Shown here: in pieces, positions 1 through 8,222 of the stretch | How the letters are laid out: every line of letters starts with the position of its first letter | Numbering within the stretch: the stretch's first letter is position 1 | Origin: Alphaproteobacteria bacterium | GTDB taxonomy: Bacteria > Pseudomonadota > Alphaproteobacteria > Micavibrionales > Micavibrionaceae | Assembly (NCBI GenBank): GCA_023700945.1 | Contig: JAMPXY010000008.1 | Span: 1-38,314 of the forward strand | Reading direction: 5' to 3' | Length of the DNA stretch: 38,314 nucleotides | Translations under genes and position numbers: made by a program | The notes under the pieces: model-generated | Databases searched by the model: none | The model's input: only the letters and a program-made list of their open reading frames with translations | Told to the model about the DNA's origin: nothing

Positions 1-1835
1 AGAAAGGCTGAAGCAAAACCATAGCCTTTTCCGGCAAAACCGCTATGACTAGAGCCGTTAGCTGCGCCCATGGTATCGAGAGGGAGTGTTGGGGGAGGGA
101 GGGGGGATCCCGCAATATTCTCAAAATCATTGTAGATGGCGTTATCACTGCCGCTATCCATTCGGCCATCAGCTAGCCGGACACCGATCACCACTGAGCC
201 AATGAGGGTACCCAGACTCATGCTTAAAATATCTGCCGCGCCATCGGCGGTCAGGATAATCTTATAAACGCCCGGCCCTTCTTGTAGCAGTGTAAACATG
301 GGTGTACTGGAACTGCTAAGAGGCACGCTGATGAATTGCATGACTGCCCCAGGATAGGGCAGGGTGGTGTAGGCCGTGCCGACTACGCTACCGGCGACGG
401 CATCATCGTCAACTCTCATCTTTACCACCAGCTCAAGCGGTGGAAGTGGCGCTGGTTCTACAGTATTGCTTGTCGTGGTTGCGGTTTTAAGATCGGTGGC
501 ACCGGGTGGCGGCGGGGGTGGCGGCAGAATATTTGGTGACAACATGATACTGTTGCCGCTAAGAATGTCGGTATTCAACAAGGGCTGTTGGTAGGGGTTA
601 TAAGGTTCCAAAGTTACCGACTGATCGAAATTGGTTTGTAGTGGATCGCTGTGGATATCATAGTCGGCGAGCACGACTTTCTCTTCGGGCGCGACATCCT
701 GCAATGCAGGGTCTTCGGCTGGAGCCTGCGGATCATCTCCAGATTCAATCATAGCGCCTTCATCTGCGCCAGCGCCCTCCAGAGGTACGGTTTCAGTCGG
801 TACGGTTTCAGCCGGTGCGGTCTCTTCAGTCGGTGTATCTATTGTACCCTCTACGGCCCCTTCCGTAGCGGGCTCACCCTCGGGGGCAGCCTCTGGGATG
901 GTGCCTTCAACGGGACTCTCAGTCTCATTCAGCGTATTAAAGAATGTTGGTACAACATTCTCCAGGCTGCTGTAATCGTCCTTGACCGTGCGAGTGTCGA
1001 TTTGGCCATTTTCTAAAATCTCATTGTCATGACCGGTCAGGGTCACGGTTTCATATTGCTGATCCAGCGTTACTTCGCCACTGCCATTACGGATCACGAT
1101 CGCACCTTCGATCACCGTGATTTGACTTTCTCCGTCAGGGTTGATCGTGCCCGCAATCGTCGTGCCGCGAATGCCAATAGATCCTACCGGTGTATCGATC
1201 TGCACATCGTCTGGATCGTCCCGGCCAATCAGGCCTGATGTAAATACAAAAATCCCGCGCAGGATAGAAACGTTGGTTTCTCCGCTTTGGGCAGCGGGAT
1301 CGAATACGTATTCATCAATTGTCATGCGCGCATTGCTGGAAATGGCAAAGCTCGATTCATCGGCAAATACTATATTGACGGCACCCCCAGCCGTAGTTTC
1401 CACGATATCACCTTGATGAATTTCGGTGCCAAGAACAATTTTTTCGTTGCTACCATCGGCACGGGTAACGGTGGCTTCACCCGATACTTCGCGCACACTC
1501 CCCACGGGAGAGGTGTCGCTGGCGGTATCTTGGGCCGCGTATTGGAGTGTATCGGCTTTGATAAAAGATTGTACCAGTTCAGGAGTAAGCAGACTGCCGT
1601 GTGTGGTCGATAACGTGGGTGGTGTGAGAGCACTGAAATAATCTTCGATTACAATTTCGCGTCCGTCCGATCCTTGCAAGATCAGGTCTTGACCATCGCG
1701 TAGTATATCGCCCTGACTAAGGGCATTGGTTTCGGGTAAAGCAATATCTGCCTGCCCATTGACTTTTATCACGGTCAACTGTCCCTCATGGCTGCCGGAT
1801 TGACCTGCCTGATCATCGATGATTTCTCGCGCCAT
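1..1835 (-). CDS. FecR-domain surface/adhesin-like protein, N-terminal part
   Basis: An open frame runs leftward from the ATG at 1835 to the window edge without a stop, giving about 611 residues with the C terminus missing. Residues 20-65 form a short beta-rich module (VNGQADIALP, then GDILRDGQDLILQGSDGREIVIEDY) like the prefix of large RTX/Bap-type adhesins. Residues about 95-240 match a FecR domain: GSVREVSGEATVTRADG, GDIVETTAGGAVNIVFADES and DTPVGSIGIRGTTIAG. An acidic, Pro/Glu/Thr-rich linker with EETAPAETVP-type repeats and a run of prolines follow. FecR domains of this kind sit at the start of long secreted cadherin- or RTX-like proteins in Alphaproteobacteria, so the missing part may be a large repeat region. 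The start at 1835 has GGGGA six bases upstream; an in-frame ATG at 1841 is too close to it. Function in adhesion or biofilm is inferred. Confidence 0.75.
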   Translation of the reverse strand, partial: MAREIIDDQAGQSGSHEGQLTVIKVNGQADIALPETNALSQGDILRDGQDLILQGSDGREIVIEDYFSALTPPTLSTTHGSLLTPELVQSFIKADTLQYAAQDTASDTSPVGSVREVSGEATVTRADGSNEKIVLGTEIHQGDIVETTAGGAVNIVFADESSFAISSNARMTIDEYVFDPAAQSGETNVSILRGIFVFTSGLIGRDDPDDVQIDTPVGSIGIRGTTIAGTINPDGESQITVIEGAIVIRNGSGEVTLDQQYETVTLTGHDNEILENGQIDTRTVKDDYSSLENVVPTFFNTLNETESPVEGTIPEAAPEGEPATEGAVEGTIDTPTEETAPAETVPTETVPLEGAGADEGAMIESGDDPQAPAEDPALQDVAPEEKVVLADYDIHSDPLQTNFDQSVTLEPYNPYQQPLLNTDILSGNSIMLSPNILPPPPPPPGATDLKTATTTSNTVEPAPLPPLELVVKMRVDDDAVAGSVVGTAYTTLPYPGAVMQFISVPLSSSSTPMFTLLQEGPGVYKIILTADGAADILSMSLGTLIGSVVIGVRLADGRMDSGSDNAIYNDFENIAGSPLPPPTLPLDTMGAANGSSHSGFAGKGYGFASAF

Positions 1836-1854
1836 ATGCATTCCCCATCTTGGC

Positions 1855-1871
1855 GTCTCTATATCAGAGAC
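1855..1871. promoter_or_regulatory. Inverted repeat just upstream of the FecR-protein gene
   Basis: GTCTCT-N5-AGAGAC is a perfect 6-bp inverted repeat about 20 bases before the start codon of the FecR-domain gene. It could be a leader hairpin close to the ribosome-binding site or a protein operator. No convincing -35/-10 pair was picked out around it. Confidence 0.3.
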
Positions 1872-2058
1872 TTTTGTATATTGCAGGCCAGCCAGTAGCC
1901 AACCGATTTATAGTTTACGTTCCCCCGGCCCGGCCGGTTAATGTTTTAAGCATAGACCCCAAAAAATACACAGAAGGCAGCCAGAAGCTGCGTATCCTTA
2001 TATTCTAGAGGAAAATTGATTAATTTCGGGTAATCTTTAGCTGGTATTTTATTCAAAA

Positions 2059-3282
2059 TCAGGCGGATATCTTGACGGGCTGCCAGGTTTTGAGCAGTTC
2101 AATCACTTTCTGCTCCGGCAGGGGCTTGGCGAAATGGTATCCTTGGGCGGCCTCGCAGCCCATCTGACGCAACAAGGTGGCTTCCTCGCGGGTTTCAACA
2201 CCTTCGGCAATAATATTCAGGCCCATATTCTGCCCGAGGCCAATAATCGATCGTACCAGCTCACGGCTACGGTTATCCCTTTCCATGGCACGAATAAAGC
2301 TTTGATCGATTTTCAAGGTTTCGATCGGGAAATAATAAAGATAGCTGAGTGAGGAATAGCCGGTGCCAAAATCGTCAATTGAAATTCCCATCCCTGCATC
2401 GCGGCAGCGTTGCAGGGTTTCTTTTGCGTTGTCGGGCTGCTGCATCAGCAGGCGTTCAGTAATTTCCAGCTTGATCTGCCAGGGTTTCAGGCCGCTTGCA
2501 GCCGTAGTGCCAACCGTGTTCTCGACGAAATCTGATTCAACAAAATCATGGCTGGAAAAATTGACACTGACATAAAGTTGTTCAGCTTGGCCTAGGGCAT
2601 TTTCCATGCGCTTGAGGGCGGCACACGATTCCTTGAGCGCCCATTTGCTGGCTTCCACAATCAAACCGCTTTTCTCGGCGATGGGGATAAAGATACCAGG
2701 GGAAATAAACCCTTTTTCCGGATGGGTCCAGCGCATCAGTGCCTCAAAGCCAAGCACTGTACCTGCGGCCAGATCGACAATTGGCTGGTAATGCAGTTCA
2801 AGTTGGTCGTTTTCAAGTGCATGTTTGAATTCGTTGGATATCGTGACAGATTCTACGACATCACTTTGGCTGGCGTAGTTTCTTTCCAGTATCTCCGGTG
2901 GTGGTACGGTCGCACTCTCATGCAAAATCTCGGCACGGGTTAAGGTGTCGCGAAAGCGGGTCAGGATAACCTGAGAGATCATTTGAATAACCGGGTCTGA
3001 TGTCTTCAGGCGTTGGGCAAAATCTTCGCGGGTTATTTCCAGCATTTTACAGTCTTTGATCGCACGGACTGTGGCCACTCGTGGACCTTCGTCAACGATC
3101 GCCATTTCCCCAATGATGGTGCCTGGGCCGCGTGTACTGATGACTTGTGATTTACCATCACTGCGTTGGATCAGTATTTCGACCTGTCCTTCTTCGATGA
3201 TATAGGCGCAATCACCCTTCTCCCCTTGTTTCAGGATGATGTCGCCGGCTTGAAACATTCGTCTGGATTGTAGGCCGCTCAT
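2059..3282 (-). CDS. Cyclic-nucleotide-binding domain + EAL c-di-GMP phosphodiesterase
   Basis: A 407-residue cytoplasmic two-domain protein. Residues about 9-115 are a CAP-ED/cNMP-binding domain with the phosphate-binding cassette GEMAIVDEGPRVATV (Glu59, Arg68). Residues about 148-400 are an EAL domain. The residues needed for c-di-GMP hydrolysis are all present: Glu180 in EALMRW, Asn241 in SVNFSS, Glu273 in LEITE, Asp303-Asp304 in IDDFGTGYSSL, Lys324 in LKID, Glu360 in AEGVE and Gln380 in QGYHFAKPL. It should therefore be an active phosphodiesterase producing pGpG, probably gated by cAMP, cGMP or another ligand of the N-terminal domain. There is no membrane segment. It stands alone, facing the FecR surface-protein gene in the same direction with 223 bases between them. 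A role in lowering c-di-GMP to control attachment is a reasonable inference. Confidence 0.92.
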   Translation of the reverse strand: MSGLQSRRMFQAGDIILKQGEKGDCAYIIEEGQVEILIQRSDGKSQVISTRGPGTIIGEMAIVDEGPRVATVRAIKDCKMLEITREDFAQRLKTSDPVIQMISQVILTRFRDTLTRAEILHESATVPPPEILERNYASQSDVVESVTISNEFKHALENDQLELHYQPIVDLAAGTVLGFEALMRWTHPEKGFISPGIFIPIAEKSGLIVEASKWALKESCAALKRMENALGQAEQLYVSVNFSSHDFVESDFVENTVGTTAASGLKPWQIKLEITERLLMQQPDNAKETLQRCRDAGMGISIDDFGTGYSSLSYLYYFPIETLKIDQSFIRAMERDNRSRELVRSIIGLGQNMGLNIIAEGVETREEATLLRQMGCEAAQGYHFAKPLPEQKVIELLKTWQPVKISA

Positions 3283-3472
3283 GAAAGCGCTGGTCCTTAT
3301 GGTTTTTTGTTGGTGTTAGCCCCGCCGGGCTTTTGAAATAAACCTCGTAACTTGTCACATTTACTATGCAGGATACGGGGTTAGCGGGCAGTTAATAAGG
3401 CAGGAAAGTCTATGATTCACATTATGCTGTCTGTCGGGCGACTTGGCAAACGCTGCATTTCAGGCCATAATT

Positions 3473-3500
3473 TTGCAACGAGACTTATTGTTTTCATAAT
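3473..3500 (+). promoter_or_regulatory. Candidate promoter for the DUF3307 gene
   Basis: TTGCAA (3473-3478), a 16-bp spacer and CATAAT (3495-3500) precede the start codon at 3518. This would give a very short leader of about 10 bases. It is a prediction from consensus similarity only. Confidence 0.35.
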
Positions 3501-3517
3501 TATGGAATTTTATCCCA

Positions 3518-3913
3518 ATGACCCCTATGGCATTGCTGGTTCTTTATGTGGCTTTTCGGTTTAAGCAGTTTACCTGCGATTTCCTATTTCAGACTGACTG
3601 GATGGCATTGAACAAAGGCAAACCTGGTAAAGAGGGCTATAAGGCCCTGTTTAGCCATACGGCTGTGCATGGTGCCGGGACGACCTTGATCGCTTTATTG
3701 CTGGTACCATCTTTCTGGTGGCTGGGCTTGGTTGATTTTGCCATCCATAGCTTGGTTGACCGGCTCAAAGGGATCTATACCCTGCAGAAAGGCTGGTCTT
3801 ATACTGATCGTTGGTTTTGGTGGTCGTTTGGACTGGATCAAGAGGCGCATAATTTGACCCATCTGGCTTACATAGTGATGATTTTAGCCGCGCTGGGAGG
3901 GTTGAAATTATAG
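3518..3913 (+). CDS. DUF3307-family membrane protein
   Basis: 131 residues with three or four hydrophobic segments. The DUF3307 signature is visible near the N terminus: Phe-rich segment, then CDFLFQTDWMALNKGK, followed by HTAVHGAGTT and DFAIHSLVDRLKG. It ends in a membrane helix (LTHLAYIVMILAALGGLKL). The family has no established biochemical function; members are small integral membrane proteins. The start at 3518 is the first in-frame ATG after a plausible promoter; the next Met is three codons later and cannot be excluded. It is followed by rpmJ after 87 bases that contain a separate promoter. Confidence 0.75.
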   Translation: MTPMALLVLYVAFRFKQFTCDFLFQTDWMALNKGKPGKEGYKALFSHTAVHGAGTTLIALLLVPSFWWLGLVDFAIHSLVDRLKGIYTLQKGWSYTDRWFWWSFGLDQEAHNLTHLAYIVMILAALGGLKL

Positions 3914-3932
3914 TGAGCGCAGGCTTTTCAGC

Positions 3933-3961
3933 TTGACAGACGCGCATTTCTGCCGTTATTG
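3933..3961 (+). promoter_or_regulatory. Candidate rpmJ promoter
   Basis: A perfect -35 hexamer TTGACA (3933-3938) is followed after exactly 17 bases by TTATTG (3956-3961), about 40 bases before the rpmJ start. The -10 is weak, which is common for alphaproteobacterial housekeeping promoters. Confidence 0.45.
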
Positions 3962-4000
3962 TCCGACCCTGATCAAGAATTCGAGCAAGGAAGATGTGCG

Positions 4001-4126
4001 ATGAAAGTCGTTAACTCACTGAAAACATTGAAAGTTCGTGACCGCAATTGCAAAATTGTCAAGCGCCGTGGCCGCGTTTATGTCATCAACAAAAAGAATC
4101 CGCGGATGAAGGCACGTCAGGGCTAA
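4001..4126 (+). CDS. rpmJ: 50S ribosomal protein L36
   Basis: A 41-codon gene encoding [20 protein letters not shown] followed by [21 protein letters not shown]. This is the short, very basic ribosomal protein L36. It is the variant with Val/Asn-Ser-Leu-Lys after the start and a single Cys, so it lacks the four-residue zinc ribbon of the canonical L36; such zinc-independent forms are usual in Alphaproteobacteria. A GCAAGGAAG Shine-Dalgarno lies upstream. It is monocistronic, with its own promoter and a strong terminator 35 bases downstream. Confidence 0.95.
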   Translation: MKVVNSLKTLKVRDRNCKIVKRRGRVYVINKKNPRMKARQG

Positions 4127-4160
4127 CTGGTACCTGCGGCTTTTATTGGCTTGAAAAATG

Positions 4161-4191
4161 CCCGCCAGCGATAGCGCCTGGCGGGTTTTTT
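4161..4191 (+). terminator. Intrinsic terminator of rpmJ
   Basis: CCCGCCAG and CTGGCGGG form a perfect 8-bp GC-rich stem with a 9-base loop, followed by TTTTTT. It lies 34 bases after the rpmJ stop. Confidence 0.9.
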
Positions 4192-4208
4192 GCTGTCTCA
4201 ACGGTTTT

Positions 4209-4228
4209 TTAGCACTCTTTTAGCACTC
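4209..4228 (+). repeat. Tandem copies of TTAGCACTC
   Basis: TTAGCACTC occurs at 4209-4217 and again at 4220-4228, an 11-bp period, one helical turn. The sequence is identical to one half of the CIRCE heat-shock operator, but the two copies are direct rather than inverted. They lie about 30 bases upstream of the DUF3137 gene. Confidence 0.5.
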
Positions 4229-4258
4229 TGGGGTCGATAGTGGAGAGGGAGGGTGGCT

Positions 4259-5308
4259 ATGGATCAGTTGCGTGATATCAATGATCAAACCTTTTATGAC
4301 ACTGTGCGCCCCCGGCTCGAGCAGCTGGAGGTCGTGCGCCAAGCCAAACTTGCCGCTTATCTGTTTCGTCGAAATATAGCGATCCCGCTCGCGGCTCTTC
4401 TGACTCCGCCCTGCGCATTTCTGGACTGGATGTTACTACGCTGGCAATCCGGCAATGAGGATGGGGCTGCCGGGGTGACTGTGGCGGTGCTGGGGGGGTT
4501 GTATTACTGGGTGACCCAGCCCAAACGGCAATATGCGAAGGCATACAAGACAGATATTCTGCCGCAGATTGCCCGTTTGTTCGGCAATTTGATTTATGAG
4601 GCTGAAGGTAAAATTCCGCTGGGGGTTCTGGAGCCGTCCAAGATTATTCCCTCCCATCATCGTTACAGCTCGGAGGATTATTTTACCGGTCTGTATAAAG
4701 GTATAAAAATTACTCTGTCTGAAATTCATCTCGAACGTCGCCAGCGTTCCGGCAAGCGGACAACTTATCACACGGTTTTTAAAGGGTTGGCCGTGTTGAT
4801 CGTTATGCCACGGGAGAAGTTTCATGGTCATACCGTATTGACGGAGAATGTATCGGCCTTCGGTAAATGGTTTCAAAAACAATCAAGTGGCCTTAAGCAT
4901 GCCGACCTTGTTGATCTTGAATTTGAAAAGGCCTTTGATGTCTTTACCAATGATCAGGTTGAAGCTCGTTATTTGATTGACCCGGCGATGATTGAAAATC
5001 TCAAAAGCATGCGCGATGTCTATCGGGCCAAAAGTTTTTCGGCGGCGTACTACAAAAATCAGGTTCTGGTGATGCTGCCCTCGACCCATAATTATTTCGA
5101 ACCAGCCAATATTAAAATTCCTGCAACGGATCCGCAGTCGATTGTCAGCATGAAGGAAGAATTGGGACATATTTTGACGCTGGTTGACTATCTTGATGTC
5201 TATGATGCGGTCTCTTTGCATGAGGCACGGAAAGACGGACGTCTGCCGCCTCTTGAGGCGGACGCGACCAGCCAGCAGTCACAGACACCCAGGCGCCGCA
5301 TTCTGTAA
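4259..5308 (+). CDS. DUF3137-domain membrane-associated protein
   Basis: About 349 residues. Two hydrophobic stretches near residues 40-85 (IAIPLAALLTPPCAFLDWML and AAGVTVAVLGGLYYWV) suggest a short N-terminal hairpin in the membrane. The rest is a soluble domain with the DUF3137 pattern: YSSEDYFTGLYKGIKITLSEIHLERR, then VFKGLAVLIVMP and KFHGHTVLTEN. It also has FDVFTNDQVEARYLIDP and a C-terminal AAYYKNQVLVMLPS segment. The family is widespread but uncharacterised. I chose the ATG at 4259, six bases after a GGAGAGGGAGG Shine-Dalgarno; the in-frame GTG at 4253 is too close to it. It is followed by mreB after a 163-base gap, so it may not share mreB's transcript. Confidence 0.75.
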   Translation: MDQLRDINDQTFYDTVRPRLEQLEVVRQAKLAAYLFRRNIAIPLAALLTPPCAFLDWMLLRWQSGNEDGAAGVTVAVLGGLYYWVTQPKRQYAKAYKTDILPQIARLFGNLIYEAEGKIPLGVLEPSKIIPSHHRYSSEDYFTGLYKGIKITLSEIHLERRQRSGKRTTYHTVFKGLAVLIVMPREKFHGHTVLTENVSAFGKWFQKQSSGLKHADLVDLEFEKAFDVFTNDQVEARYLIDPAMIENLKSMRDVYRAKSFSAAYYKNQVLVMLPSTHNYFEPANIKIPATDPQSIVSMKEELGHILTLVDYLDVYDAVSLHEARKDGRLPPLEADATSQQSQTPRRRIL

Positions 5309-5378
5309 AATAAATACTGGCGAGGATCAGGCGATAATCTGGCTTCAAGCCGACACCAAGTTGGCATCAAGAATGTGA

Positions 5379-6518
<1,140 letters not shown>

Positions 6519-6730
6519 AAATTGACTCGTAAGTCATACGTCAGACCCTTGAAATTTATCCACAAAACAAAGGCTCTGATCCTAGACGCAGGGCGCTTTT
6601 TCTTGTTAGACTGGTGAGATCAAGGGTTGCTTCTTCTCTTGTTTCCTTTTAGCAGTGGGGATGCTGTTTTGCGGTAAGCTGTGACCGTGTAAAAGTAGAT
6701 CCGCTATTTTCGATAATAGGATACCGAGGC

Positions 6731-7609
6731 TTGCATATTCGCTCCCGCCCCCGAAGCCTGATCCGTATCGCCACGTTGCAAGCGTGGGGGCCCAAAGCGA
6801 CGTCTTTGTTTTTTGCTATTGTTGCTTTAATCCTGTTTACCATGTCATTTACTAGTCCGAATAACATGCGCTCCTTGCGTACAGGGGCGGCAGATATGTT
6901 TGCGCCGGTGCTGGCAGTAGTGAACTACCCGATTGAACAGGCGGCATCCTATGTTCGTGCCGTGACCGGGATTGCCGAATTACAGGGCGAGAATGCCCGG
7001 CTGATGCAGGAAAATGCCCGTTTGCGCGAATGGTATCATGCCGCCTTGCAGCTCAAGAGCGATAATGAATCACTGCAAAAATTACTTAAAGTGCAAATTG
7101 ATCCCCAGCATAGCTTTATCACTGCCAGGATCATTGCCGATTCCGATACCGCTTTCGTGCGCAGTGTTCTGGTCATGGCCGGCAGTGATCAGGGGGTGGA
7201 TGCTGCACAGGCTGTCCTTGGCGGCGAGGGGTTGATGGGCCGGATTGTGGAAACTGGTAAGCGCTCGGCTCATGTATTGCTACTCACTGATATGAATGCC
7301 CGGGTGCCGGTTTTTATCGGCGCTGACAACATTCGCGGTATGCTGGCCGGGAACAACACTGATCGCCCCGGGTTAATTCACCTGCCCCCCCAAGCACAGG
7401 TCAAAGCCGGAGATCGGGTAGTGACGTCAGGCCATGGCGGTCTTTATCCTCATGGTCTGCCAGTGGGTGAGGTGATCATGGCTGCAGATGGTTCAGCGAT
7501 GGTGGGGCTGTACGCCGATATTGATAGAACCACCTATGTTCGGATTGTTAAGCGCACGGATGATCCAAATCTGAGGATTGCCCCGCCTTCCACGCCCCAG
7601 ACGGATTGA
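6731..7609 (+). CDS. mreC: Rod-shape-determining protein MreC
   Basis: 292 residues. One membrane helix (about residues 27-46, SLFFAIVALILFTMSF) anchors the protein. A periplasmic coiled coil follows (about 83-120, ELQGENARLMQENARLREWYHAALQLKSDNESLQKLL). Beyond it is the beta-barrel MreC domain with DQGVDAAQAVLGGEGLMGRI, DMNARVPVFIG and KAGDRVVTSGHGGLYPHGLPVGEV. MreC scaffolds the elongasome and activates PBP2-RodA. No ATG or GTG lies in frame between the upstream stop (6650) and this region, so a TTG start is required. TTG at 6731 is used here, but its GAGG is only one base away, so a slightly different start is possible. Confidence 0.95.
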   Translation: MHIRSRPRSLIRIATLQAWGPKATSLFFAIVALILFTMSFTSPNNMRSLRTGAADMFAPVLAVVNYPIEQAASYVRAVTGIAELQGENARLMQENARLREWYHAALQLKSDNESLQKLLKVQIDPQHSFITARIIADSDTAFVRSVLVMAGSDQGVDAAQAVLGGEGLMGRIVETGKRSAHVLLLTDMNARVPVFIGADNIRGMLAGNNTDRPGLIHLPPQAQVKAGDRVVTSGHGGLYPHGLPVGEVIMAADGSAMVGLYADIDRTTYVRIVKRTDDPNLRIAPPSTPQTD

Positions 7610-7642
7610 CCTGAGCGCCCTCAGTCTTTAGTTTCTCTCTTT

Positions 7643-8212
7643 ATGGCAAGACGAAGAAAAAGCCGGAATTCCGGCATTTCAGAGATTTCGTTCTCGTGGC
7701 GTGGGCTCGAAACGATCATTAGGCTGCTTATTGCCTATATTTTGCTCGGATTTTTGTTTCTCTTGAACCTGACGGCATTGCCAATCCCTTATGCCGGAGT
7801 GATCAAGCCTGATTTCGTCTTGATGGCAATTTATTACTGGGCAATTTTTCGGCCACGCCTGATTCCGACATGGCTGTGCTTTGCGGCAGGCATTTTACTT
7901 GATGTATTATCGCTGACGCCGCCGGGTTTGCAGGCCTTCATTTTGGTATTGGCGCAAAGTCTGGTGCGCGACCAGAGAAAATTTCTAATGGCCCAACCGT
8001 ATATCTCGCTTTGGGCAGTTTTTGGCCTGGTGGCGCTAATGGCTGCTGCTATCCAGTGGGCACTCTTTGGTCTGTCCAATGATTTTCAGTGGCCTGCGAT
8101 TATGCCGGTGGCAATTCGTGTCGTGGTGACTATGTGCCTGTTTCCTCTCGTGACGATGGCATTGATTGGTAGTCACCGCTTCCTCTCGCCCTCACAACAT
8201 AGTTATCCTTGA
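7643..8212 (+). CDS. mreD: Rod-shape-determining membrane protein MreD
   Basis: 189 residues with about five hydrophobic helices (for example LIAYILLGFLFLLNLTAL, LCFAAGILLDVLSLTPPGL and WAVFGLVALMAAAIQWALFGL). KPDFVLMAIYYWAIFRPRLIP is a conserved MreD segment. It belongs to the elongation complex in the inner membrane. It follows mreC by 33 bases and its stop lies 10 bases before the PBP2 start, so it is clearly in the same operon. No strong Shine-Dalgarno precedes the ATG. Confidence 0.92.
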   Translation: MARRRKSRNSGISEISFSWRGLETIIRLLIAYILLGFLFLLNLTALPIPYAGVIKPDFVLMAIYYWAIFRPRLIPTWLCFAAGILLDVLSLTPPGLQAFILVLAQSLVRDQRKFLMAQPYISLWAVFGLVALMAAAIQWALFGLSNDFQWPAIMPVAIRVVVTMCLFPLVTMALIGSHRFLSPSQHSYP

Positions 8213-8222
8213 GGGCGGGGTT

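Noticed and set aside
3412-3564. Short plus-strand frame of about 50 codons before the DUF3307 gene
   Set aside because: It overlaps the start of the DUF3307 gene in another frame, covers the candidate promoter and lacks a ribosome-binding site.
6525-6538. TGACT/AGTCA inverted repeat after mreB
   Set aside because: The stem is only 5 bp and is not followed by a T-run rightward, so it is not called as a terminator between mreB and mreC.
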